DNA from: Fusicatenibacter_A intestinipullorum
GTDB lineage: Bacteria > Bacillota > Negativicutes > Acidaminococcales > Acidaminococcaceae
Assembly: GCA_019117495.1 (NCBI GenBank)
Contig: DWZP01000004.1
Coordinates: 62,001-126,000 of the forward strand
Direction of reading: 5' to 3'
DNA: 64,000 nucleotides
The position numbers and the translations under genes are program-made. Positions 40,821 to 48,658 of this stretch are shown here, one piece after another (the first letter of the stretch is position 1; each line of letters begins with the position of its first letter). The notes beneath the pieces were generated by a model. It saw only the letters and a program-made list of their open reading frames with translations. It was not told where the DNA came from and did no database searches.

Positions 40821-42413
40821 TTACTGACGGCTGCGTGCCGGCTCAACATTAACTTTATAGCCTTTAATGGTGTTGCGGTGCATTACGCCAAGCACTTTTT
40901 CGGCAACGTCTTCCGGCACTTCAACAAACGTAAATTTATCGTAAATATTAATTTTGCCAATATCTTTGGCCGGTATATCGGCTTCAATAGCAATGGTACG
41001 CACAATATCCTGCACGCTTATTTTCTGGCTGCGGCCGATATTCATAAAGAAACGCACCATGCCGGGGCGTCCGCCGGTATTGGTTAAATCTTTGGACAAG
41101 CCTTCTTCTTTAGGTGCTTCAAGTGCTTTATTGCCTTCCTGCATTAATTTTAAGGCAGCGGCAATAATATCTTCCGAAGCATAATCCTGCAAAAGTGTTT
41201 CCGCAATAGGCATATAATCATGGTAATGGTTAAGCTCCAAAACCGCCTGCATGCGGGAAATAATAATTTCACGCTGGCGTTCAACAACGTTGGCCGTTGT
41301 AGGCAGCTGACGGCGCATAATTTTGGTATTTGCTGCGCGTTCGATAAGTTTAAGCTGCCTGAATTCACGCGGGGTAATAAAGGTCATGGCAGTACCGGTA
41401 TTACCTGCCCTGCCTGTACGGCCAATACGGTGTACATAACTTTCAGGGTCTTGCGGAATATCAAAATTAATAACATGGGTAATATTATCAATATCAATGC
41501 CGCGTGCCGCAACGTCGGTTGCAATCAAAATATCTGCCGTGCCTTCGCGGAATTTTTTCATAACACGGTCGCGCTGGGTCTGGCTTAAATCGCCGTGCAG
41601 GCCTTCTGCCATATAACCGCGGCTGGCAAGTGCGATTGCCAAATCGTCAACGCCTTTTTTGGTGCGGCAGAAAATAATAATCTTGCCGTCAATTTCAGCA
41701 TCAAGCAAACGGCACAGGCCTTCTACCTTATCTTTGGTTTCAAAATAATACTGCTCAATCAAAGGTACGGTCAGTTCTTCCTTGCTGACGGTAACATTTT
41801 TAGGAGCTTTCATATATTTTTTGGTAAGGCTCAGAATCGGGCGCGGCATGGTTGCGGAAAACAGCAGCGTCTGCCTTTCCGTAGGCAGGTTGCGCATAAT
41901 TTCTTCCATATCGTCAACAAAGCCCATATCAAGCATTTCGTCAGCTTCGTCCAATACCAAAAACTTAATATGGTCAAGTTTAATGGTATTGCGGTTAATA
42001 TGGTCAATTAAGCGTCCCGGAGTGCCTATTACAATCTGCACGCCGCTTTTTAAGGCGCGAATCTGTCTTTCAATGGGCTGACCGCCGTAAACAGGCAGAG
42101 CCTTAATACGCGAAGTACGGCCGATTTTACCTACTTCTTCGGCTACCTGAATGGCAAGTTCGCGGGTTGGCGTCATAATAAGCGCCTGAATATGCTTATG
42201 GTCGGTAATGCTCTGAACCAGCGGAATGCCGAAAGCAGCAGTTTTACCGGTACCGGTCTGCGCCTGACCGATAACATCGTAGCCATCCAGCACCAGCGGA
42301 ATGGTTTGCTCCTGTATCGGTGAGGGTTCTTCAAACCCCATGTCTGTTAAAGCTGTAACTATTTTTTTATCCAGCAGCAGGCTGCCGAACATCTCTTTTT
42401 GATTTGTTGTCAT
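40821..42413 (-). CDS. DEAD-box ATP-dependent RNA helicase (DeaD/CshA-like)
   Basis: This 530-residue cold-shock type helicase unwinds RNA during ribosome assembly or RNA decay. Motif I AQTGTGKT is at 51-58, PTRELA at 82-87, DEAD at 155-158, SAT follows in LLFSATMPRP, and motif VI is HRIGRTGRAG. The last 75 residues form a DbpA-type RNA-binding domain (VRFFMNIGRSQKI to the end), as in DeaD. The start overlaps the end of cinA by four bases. RNase J, a common partner of CshA-type helicases, is encoded at the head of the same operon. Confidence 0.93.
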   Translation of the reverse strand: MTTNQKEMFGSLLLDKKIVTALTDMGFEEPSPIQEQTIPLVLDGYDVIGQAQTGTGKTAAFGIPLVQSITDHKHIQALIMTPTRELAIQVAEEVGKIGRTSRIKALPVYGGQPIERQIRALKSGVQIVIGTPGRLIDHINRNTIKLDHIKFLVLDEADEMLDMGFVDDMEEIMRNLPTERQTLLFSATMPRPILSLTKKYMKAPKNVTVSKEELTVPLIEQYYFETKDKVEGLCRLLDAEIDGKIIIFCRTKKGVDDLAIALASRGYMAEGLHGDLSQTQRDRVMKKFREGTADILIATDVAARGIDIDNITHVINFDIPQDPESYVHRIGRTGRAGNTGTAMTFITPREFRQLKLIERAANTKIMRRQLPTTANVVERQREIIISRMQAVLELNHYHDYMPIAETLLQDYASEDIIAAALKLMQEGNKALEAPKEEGLSKDLTNTGGRPGMVRFFMNIGRSQKISVQDIVRTIAIEADIPAKDIGKINIYDKFTFVEVPEDVAEKVLGVMHRNTIKGYKVNVEPARSRQ

Positions 42414-43672
42414 TTGTCTTTATTCTCCGTTTCTTTTTCCTTTATTCTGTCAATAACCATCGAAATCGCGGTTAATGCACTGCGCATTTTATTATCGGTA
42501 CGTGTACCGCCAAAAACGTGTTTGGCACATTTTACGCCGTCAGCATCGGCAACGGCCATATATACCAGCCCGACAGGTTTATCTTCCGTTGCTCCGCCCG
42601 GGCCTGCTATGCCTGTTATGCCAACGCCATAAGTTGTGCCGAACAGTTCACGCACGCCCTGCGCCATTTCACAGGCAACCTGCCAGCTGACTGCGCCATA
42701 GGCTTCAAGGCTTTCTTCCGATACATTTATCAGTTTATGTTTAGCCATATTGCTGTAAGTAACGGCACTGCCCAAAAGGTATTCGCTGCTGCCCGGAACA
42801 TCCGTTACAAGGCTGCTGGCAAGGCCACCTGTGCAGGATTCAGCAAAAGCTATTGTGCTTTCTGTTCTTAACAGTTCCTTGCCAAGATAAGAAGCAAGTG
42901 TTTCGTCATCCGTACCGTAGATAAACTGCTTTAATCTGGTATTTACCAGAGCTTCCATTGCAGCAATTAAGGTTTTGGCCTCGTTAACTTCCATACATTT
43001 TGCGGTAATGCGGATAATTATTTCTCCCCTGCGGGCATAAATAGCAATGGTAGGATTGGTTTGTGAAGTTATAATATCGTCCAGCTTTTCGGCAACGGTG
43101 CTTTCGCCAATGCCGCGCAGCCTGATAATATGCGAATAAATAATTCCCTGTTTGGTAAAATGGTTTATCAAAAAAGGTTCCAGCTGCTTTTCATATACAT
43201 GCTGCATTTCAGAAGGCGGGCCGGGCAAAAGTACAATCAGTTTGCCTCCATGCCTGATGGCAAGCCCGGGAGCAGTACCAACTTCGTTAGTTAAAATTTC
43301 GGCGCCCACGGGTATCATGGCCTGCTTTTCGTTATTGCCGGACATGCACAGCCCTCTTTTGCAAAAATAATTATTAATGCGGTTCCATGTGTCCAGGTCA
43401 AGATAAGTGCCTAAATTAAGCGTTTCGCATAAAACTTCTTTGGTAATATCGCCGCGGGTAGGGCCAAGGCCGCCGGTAGTAATAATAATGTCAGCACGCT
43501 CCAGAGCATTTTTAAACACATCTTTTAAGCGCCCGGCATTATCGCCGACAGTCGTCTGATAAAGTACATCAAAACCCAGTTTATTCAGCTGTCTGGATAA
43601 ATACTGAAAATTTGTATTTAAAATTTCACCCAGCAAAAGCTCTGTACCAGTATTGATAACTTCAACTTTCAT
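42410..43672 (-). CDS. cinA: CinA: competence/damage-inducible protein, NMN amidohydrolase
   Basis: CinA recycles pyridine nucleotides by deamidating NMN. The 420-residue protein has the N-terminal MoCF/COG1058 domain (EVINTGTELLLGEILNTN to about 170) and a C-terminal CinA domain (about 255-415; AFAESCTGGLASSLVTDVPGSS and GITGIAGPGG). GGAAGG precedes the ATG. In many Firmicutes cinA is next to recA; here recA is 13 kb away in its own unit and cinA is within the RNase J-ftsK train. Confidence 0.95.
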   Translation of the reverse strand: MKVEVINTGTELLLGEILNTNFQYLSRQLNKLGFDVLYQTTVGDNAGRLKDVFKNALERADIIITTGGLGPTRGDITKEVLCETLNLGTYLDLDTWNRINNYFCKRGLCMSGNNEKQAMIPVGAEILTNEVGTAPGLAIRHGGKLIVLLPGPPSEMQHVYEKQLEPFLINHFTKQGIIYSHIIRLRGIGESTVAEKLDDIITSQTNPTIAIYARRGEIIIRITAKCMEVNEAKTLIAAMEALVNTRLKQFIYGTDDETLASYLGKELLRTESTIAFAESCTGGLASSLVTDVPGSSEYLLGSAVTYSNMAKHKLINVSEESLEAYGAVSWQVACEMAQGVRELFGTTYGVGITGIAGPGGATEDKPVGLVYMAVADADGVKCAKHVFGGTRTDNKMRSALTAISMVIDRIKEKETENKDK

Positions 43673-43690
43673 GGTCCTTCCCCCTTGAGT

Positions 43691-45034
43691 TTATATTCTT
43701 TCGCCTACAGATTCGTAAGTGAAGCCTTGCAGAATATTAACCTTTACAAAACAGCCGGGTTTAATATCGCCCGGATTTTCAATAAATACCAGCCCGTCGA
43801 TATCGGGAGCTTCACGGTAGGAACGCCCGTAATGCAGGCCCGAACCGTCTTCTTCAATGCCTTCAACCAGAACTTCAAGAGTCTGTCCTTCGGTATCCTT
43901 ATGAATTTCTTCGGAAATCTGTGCCTGTAGAGCCATTAATTCATGGTAGCGTTCCTGTTTTATTTCATCGGGAATCTGATTGGGCATAGCTCCGGCAACA
44001 GTGCCTTCCTCCTGAGAATAGGCAAAAACACCGGCATTTTCAAAGCGCTGCTGTTCAACAAATTCTTTTAATTCTTCAAAATCGGCATCCGTTTCACCGG
44101 GAAAACCGACTATAAACGTAGTTCTTATAACAATTCCGGGGATACGTTTGCGCAGCTTTGCAAGAAGCGTTTCCACTTCTTCTCTGGTATCATATCTGTT
44201 CATTGAAGCCAGCAGCCTGTTGCTTGCATGCTGCAGCGGCAGGTCAACATACTTGCATACCTTATCCAAAGATGCAAAGGTTTCTATAAGCTCATCCGTA
44301 AAATTATTGGGATAACAATACATTACCCTAATCCATTTTAAGCTTTCAATTTTATTTAACTCTTTTAATAAATCAGCTAAAAGCAGTTTGCCTCCCGGCA
44401 AGTCTTCACCATAGCGGGTTGTATCCTGCGCTACTACAATCAGCTCTTTTACGCCGTTATCGGCTAGTGCTTTTGCTTCTTTAAGCACCTGTTCCATTGG
44501 CTTGCTGCGGTATGGCCCGCGGATTTTTGGTATTGCGCAATAAGAGCAGCAATTATCGCAGCCTTCGGCAATTTTTAAGTAAGCCGTATATGAAGGCGTT
44601 GTTAAAATACGCGGCAGAAAAGTTTCTTTGCTGGTATATATAACATCTGGTTTGCTGCGTTCAAGCATTATAAAGCGTTCGCCGTTCATAACACGTTTTA
44701 TAATGCTGCCTATTTCGTCATACACTTCTACGCCGGCAATGGCATCTGCCTCAGGCAGTTCGTTAAAAAGTTCTTCGGCATAACGCTGGCTTAAACAGCC
44801 GGTTACAATAATATATTTGCAGCTGCCGGATTTTTTATATTCTGCCATCTGCAAAATGGTATTAATAGATTCTTCTTTGGCAGATTCGATAAATCCGCAG
44901 GTATTTACTATAATTATTTTCGCTTCTGACGGGTCATTGGTAATTTCGTAATTTTCTTCGTGAATCAGCCCTAACATGGTTTCAGAATCAACCAGATTTT
45001 TAGGGCAGCCCAAACTTACTACACCTATTTTCAC
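43691..45034 (-). CDS. rimO: Ribosomal protein S12 methylthiotransferase RimO
   Basis: RimO adds a methylthio group to an aspartate of ribosomal protein S12. The 447-residue protein has the three N-terminal cluster cysteines Cys10, Cys46 and Cys80, the radical-SAM triad Cys159-x3-Cys163-x2-Cys166, and a C-terminal TRAM domain (about 375-440). GSVGCPKN-like VSLGCPKNLVDSE separates it from MiaB. The start is GTG at 45034, with GGAGG nearby upstream. Its methyl and sulfur chemistry yields 5'-deoxyadenosine and SAH, which the salvage operon in this window could clear. Confidence 0.95.
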   Translation of the reverse strand: MKIGVVSLGCPKNLVDSETMLGLIHEENYEITNDPSEAKIIIVNTCGFIESAKEESINTILQMAEYKKSGSCKYIIVTGCLSQRYAEELFNELPEADAIAGVEVYDEIGSIIKRVMNGERFIMLERSKPDVIYTSKETFLPRILTTPSYTAYLKIAEGCDNCCSYCAIPKIRGPYRSKPMEQVLKEAKALADNGVKELIVVAQDTTRYGEDLPGGKLLLADLLKELNKIESLKWIRVMYCYPNNFTDELIETFASLDKVCKYVDLPLQHASNRLLASMNRYDTREEVETLLAKLRKRIPGIVIRTTFIVGFPGETDADFEELKEFVEQQRFENAGVFAYSQEEGTVAGAMPNQIPDEIKQERYHELMALQAQISEEIHKDTEGQTLEVLVEGIEEDGSGLHYGRSYREAPDIDGLVFIENPGDIKPGCFVKVNILQGFTYESVGERI

Positions 45035-45049
45035 TGTATATCCTCCGCT

Positions 45050-46033
45050 TTAATTTTCAAACCGTACGGTTTCAAGCCATTTGTTTATAAGTTTATCAGC
45101 TTTTCCCTGCTGTAAATATGCTGTGTTCAGCCACAGTTTTTGCGTATCTGTCTTATCAGCCATTAAAGTTTCAAGCCCTGTATTCTGCTGCAGCAAAATA
45201 CGCTTAATTTCTTTTTCCGTTAACAGCCAGCGGCAAAAATCCTGTGCTGCCATATTCTCCCCACTTTCAGCGGCAATGGCAACACCATAAAGATTTACCG
45301 GCGTACCTTCTACCGGTTTTGCAACATAAGCAGGAAAAGAATTTTCAAGATATTGAAAAATAAAACTGCTGCGGGTTATAGCAATATCAGCATCGCCGGT
45401 TGCTGCCATTCTTATTGAAGTGAAAGGAAATTTTGCATACTGGGGAATATTTTTATGAAGCTCACGCAAATATCCCAAAGCGTTATCTTCGCCCCAATGG
45501 CTGGCAAAGGCATATAAAAAGCTGCGCGTGCTTTCCGTATCGCTTAAATTTTCAAGCGCTATACGGATACCACGGATTTTCAATAAATCTTCCCAGGTAC
45601 GAATATTTTCCTGACCGGCACGGCGGGCAAAATTCTGGTTTACCAAAAGAACTGCCGGGTCATAAAAAACACCGTACCAACAGCCGTTGTGGCTTTTAAA
45701 TGCTTCCGGCAATATGGCAGTTTCTGGTATTTCAAATTTGAGCAGTTTATTCTGCTGCTCCAAATTTACCAGCTTGCTGAATTCCAGCAAATAAATATCA
45801 GGCTGCTTCTGCTCTTTTCCGGCAATTTCTTCTGCAAGCCAGACTTTATATTTGCTTTGGGAAGCATTATATTCTTCTGCCAGCGCCTGAAGCAGCATTC
45901 TGTTCTGGTCTGATGCAAGAATTGCTTCGTTATCATTTTTTAAATGTACAACATCATCAAAAAAAGAACAGCCTGCAATACAAATTACTGAAATAAAAGC
46001 TAAACAGGCCGTCACAAGCCTTTTTAAAGCCAT
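45050..46033 (-). CDS. Orphan extracellular solute-binding lipoprotein
   Basis: This lipoprotein of about 327 residues has a lipobox (ICIAGC near residue 22) and then a periplasmic binding protein type 2 fold like the iron(III)/spermidine/maltose families: a VWLAEEIAG strand, the IYLLEFSKLVNLEQQNKL segment, GVFYDPAVLLVNQNFARRAG and NIRTWEDLL. No permease or ATPase lies beside it, so it is either an orphan receptor or has another role. I prefer the ATG at 46033, five bases after GAGGA, over an ATG at 46045. The ligand is unknown. Confidence 0.75.
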   Translation of the reverse strand: MALKRLVTACLAFISVICIAGCSFFDDVVHLKNDNEAILASDQNRMLLQALAEEYNASQSKYKVWLAEEIAGKEQKQPDIYLLEFSKLVNLEQQNKLLKFEIPETAILPEAFKSHNGCWYGVFYDPAVLLVNQNFARRAGQENIRTWEDLLKIRGIRIALENLSDTESTRSFLYAFASHWGEDNALGYLRELHKNIPQYAKFPFTSIRMAATGDADIAITRSSFIFQYLENSFPAYVAKPVEGTPVNLYGVAIAAESGENMAAQDFCRWLLTEKEIKRILLQQNTGLETLMADKTDTQKLWLNTAYLQQGKADKLINKWLETVRFEN

Positions 46034-46041
46034 AAAATTCC

Positions 46042-47889
46042 TCATCTTTTTTTAGTTTTGCTTCTGCTGTTTTTACCGGCAGGCTTAGCTTTATAGCCGG
46101 TATTTATTTTCAGCAGGCATTTATCTCCGCTGCCGATAAGGTCATTGCGGCCTGCTTTAAGCAAAGCCTCTTTAACAAGCATACGGTTACGCGGATTTTT
46201 ATACTGCATTAATGCCCTTTGCATTGCTTTTTCATGCGGGTTGCGTGCTACAAATATTTCGCGTCCGGTTTCCGGGTTACAGCCGGAATAATACATAGCC
46301 GTTGAAAGGCTGCCCGGCGTCGGGATGAAATCCTGCACCTGTTCCGGCTGATGGCCTATATCACGCAAAAATTCCGCAAGCTCTATTGCGTCATCAAGCG
46401 TGCAGCCAGGATGGCTGGAAATAAAATACGGCACTAAAAATTGTTTTAAACCGATTTCTTTGTTCTTTTTAGAAAAGGCACGCATGAATTTCAGATAAAC
46501 TTCTTTACCCGGCTTGCCCATATTTTTCAGGGCGCGCGGTGCTACATGCTCCGGAGCTATTTTTAACTGGCCGCTTACATGGTAACGGCAAAGTTCGTCC
46601 AAAAATTCTCCCGTTTTTTCTTCCAGCAAATAATCATAACGAATGCCGGAACGGATGAAAACTTTTTTTATGCCGGGAATAGCCCTTATTTTACGCAAAA
46701 GCTCTATATAATCACTGTGGCTGCTGTCCAAATTGGGACACGGTTTTGGGAAAAGGCACTGCCTGTCACGGCAGGCTCCAACTTTAAGCTGTTTGGCGCA
46801 CGCCGGATGCCGGAAATTAGCGGTAGGCCCGCCAACATCATGAATATAGCCCTTAAAATCAGGCATAGCCGCAATAATTTTTGCTTCTTTTAAAATTGAT
46901 TCATGGCTTCTTGACTGGATAATACGCCCCTGATGGCTGTGAATGGCGCAGAATGAGCAACTTCCGAAACAGCCGCGGCAGCTGATAATGCTGAAACGCA
47001 CTTCTTCAATAGCCGGGACTCCTCCCAAAGCTTCATAGCTCGGATGATAGGTACGCTGGTAATCAAGGTCATAAATAGCGTCCATTTCCTGCTGTGTAAG
47101 CGGATACGGCGCAGGATTTTGGACAAGGTATTTACTGCCGTTTTTCTGCACTACTGTTTTGCCGTAAAACGGGTCCTGCTCTTTGCTTTGCAGGTAATGC
47201 GCTTTGGCAAACAGCTTTTTGTTTTTAAGGCACGCTTCATAAGAAGGTATTTCCACATAGTCATCAATACCTTCCAGCGAATCAGCAAGATACGCCGTAC
47301 CGCGGATATAGTGCATATCCTGCATGGAAGCACCGCCGCTTAAATAGTCGGCAGCTTCCGTAATCTGCTTTTCGCCCATGCCGTAAATTAAAAGGTCGGC
47401 ATGGCTGTCTGCCAGAATAGACGGCAAAAGTTTGCCTTCCCAATAATCATAATGCGCAAAGCGCCTCAGGCTTGCTTCGATGCCGCCTATAATAACCGGC
47501 ATATCAGGCCAGAGTTTTTTTATTTGCTGTGAATATACAACCGTTGCGTGGTCAGGGCGTTTACCCATTTCGCCGCCCGGCGTGTAATTATCTTTTTTGC
47601 GTTCTTTTTTTGCCGCCGTATAATGGCAGAGCATTGAATCAAGATTGCCGCCTGAAATAAGCACTGCAAGGCGCGGTTTGCCTAAAACGGCAAAGTTTTC
47701 CGGTTTGTGCCAGTCGGGCTGGCACAAAAGAGCAACCTTGTACCCCTGTGCTTCAAGTACACGGCAAATAACGGCAGGGCCAAATGATGGATGGTCCACA
47801 TAAGCATCGCCGCTTACAAACAAAAAATCCAACTGTTCCCAACCGCGTTCTTTAATTTCTTCTATTGAAATTGGCAGAAAATCTTTCAT
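46042..47889 (-). CDS. YgiQ-family radical SAM protein
   Basis: This 615-residue protein is of the UPF0313/YgiQ family of unknown reaction. An N-terminal B12-binding-like region (about 1-190, FLFVSGDAYVDHPSFGPAVI) is followed by a radical SAM core with a cysteine set in CRGCFGSCSFCAIHSHQGR and a later cysteine group in CRDRQCLFPKPCP. A basic Lys/Arg tail ends it (SRSKTKKR). GGAGGG is present upstream of the ATG at 47889. No partner gene hints at a substrate. Confidence 0.9.
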   Translation of the reverse strand: MKDFLPISIEEIKERGWEQLDFLFVSGDAYVDHPSFGPAVICRVLEAQGYKVALLCQPDWHKPENFAVLGKPRLAVLISGGNLDSMLCHYTAAKKERKKDNYTPGGEMGKRPDHATVVYSQQIKKLWPDMPVIIGGIEASLRRFAHYDYWEGKLLPSILADSHADLLIYGMGEKQITEAADYLSGGASMQDMHYIRGTAYLADSLEGIDDYVEIPSYEACLKNKKLFAKAHYLQSKEQDPFYGKTVVQKNGSKYLVQNPAPYPLTQQEMDAIYDLDYQRTYHPSYEALGGVPAIEEVRFSIISCRGCFGSCSFCAIHSHQGRIIQSRSHESILKEAKIIAAMPDFKGYIHDVGGPTANFRHPACAKQLKVGACRDRQCLFPKPCPNLDSSHSDYIELLRKIRAIPGIKKVFIRSGIRYDYLLEEKTGEFLDELCRYHVSGQLKIAPEHVAPRALKNMGKPGKEVYLKFMRAFSKKNKEIGLKQFLVPYFISSHPGCTLDDAIELAEFLRDIGHQPEQVQDFIPTPGSLSTAMYYSGCNPETGREIFVARNPHEKAMQRALMQYKNPRNRMLVKEALLKAGRNDLIGSGDKCLLKINTGYKAKPAGKNSRSKTKKR

Positions 47890-47911
47890 TATTTATGAAA
47901 GCCCTCCAAAA

Positions 47912-48643
47912 TTATTTTTTATATGTTCTTACAACCGAACCGACTTCCGGGTCTTTAGGCAGAGTTTCTCCGTTAACGGTTATTTCCATGGCACCGATGT
48001 TGCCGTAATGCACACTGATATTTTCTTTGGCTTTAAAAGACTGCTGCTGCCCTGCTTCCATTATGCCGCTGAAAACAATCTCGCCATCGGCAGTTACTTC
48101 CATCCAACAGCGGTCATTTACGCATTTTAAAGCAAGGTTAACGCCATCATACACAGGTTTGGGAGCTGCTTTTTCTTCGCTAGGCATGCTGTTTTCCACT
48201 GCGGCGGGTTCCGATACCAGATTCTGCGAAGAATCGGTATTCATAAACCAAGCTATGCCGCCTGCAACAACGATAACCAAAGCCAATACCACAATATAAC
48301 TCAGCCAATTGCCGGAGGATACCCTTTCCGGTTTTATCTGGGGAGAAATACTGATTTTTTCAACCATTCTGATAGGCTTGGGCGCTACCGCTTCCTTGGT
48401 AAGGCCGCTGTTCTGTGCTTTATAAATGTTGACGAGGTCCGGACCGTTAAGCCCCAAAAAATTACCGTAAGTGCGGATAATGCCTTTGGTAAAAACATCG
48501 CCGGGAATTTTGTCAAATTCGCCTTCTTCTACCGCATCCAGGTAAAGTTTACGGATACTGGTAGCCGCTTCTGCCTCTTCCAGCGACAACCCTTTGGCCA
48601 GACGTGCTTCTTTAAGCATTTTGCTGACATTATCCATATCCAT
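47912..48643 (-). CDS. rodZ: RodZ-like cell-shape protein (HTH-TM-DUF4115)
   Basis: RodZ links the MreB cytoskeleton to the membrane. The protein has an N-terminal HTH_25 domain (about 5-70, LKEARLAKGLSLEEAEAATSI), a linker, one membrane helix (about 115-135) and a C-terminal DUF4115 periplasmic domain ending in PEVGSVVRTYKK. I choose ATG 48643, eight bases after GGAGG, giving 243 residues; the ATG at 48658 has no ribosome site. It is directly downstream of ftsK, an arrangement also seen near spoIIIE in other Firmicutes. No mreB is in the window. Confidence 0.88.
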   Translation of the reverse strand: MDMDNVSKMLKEARLAKGLSLEEAEAATSIRKLYLDAVEEGEFDKIPGDVFTKGIIRTYGNFLGLNGPDLVNIYKAQNSGLTKEAVAPKPIRMVEKISISPQIKPERVSSGNWLSYIVVLALVIVVAGGIAWFMNTDSSQNLVSEPAAVENSMPSEEKAAPKPVYDGVNLALKCVNDRCWMEVTADGEIVFSGIMEAGQQQSFKAKENISVHYGNIGAMEITVNGETLPKDPEVGSVVRTYKK

Positions 48644-48658
48644 AACCGTTTCCTCCAT

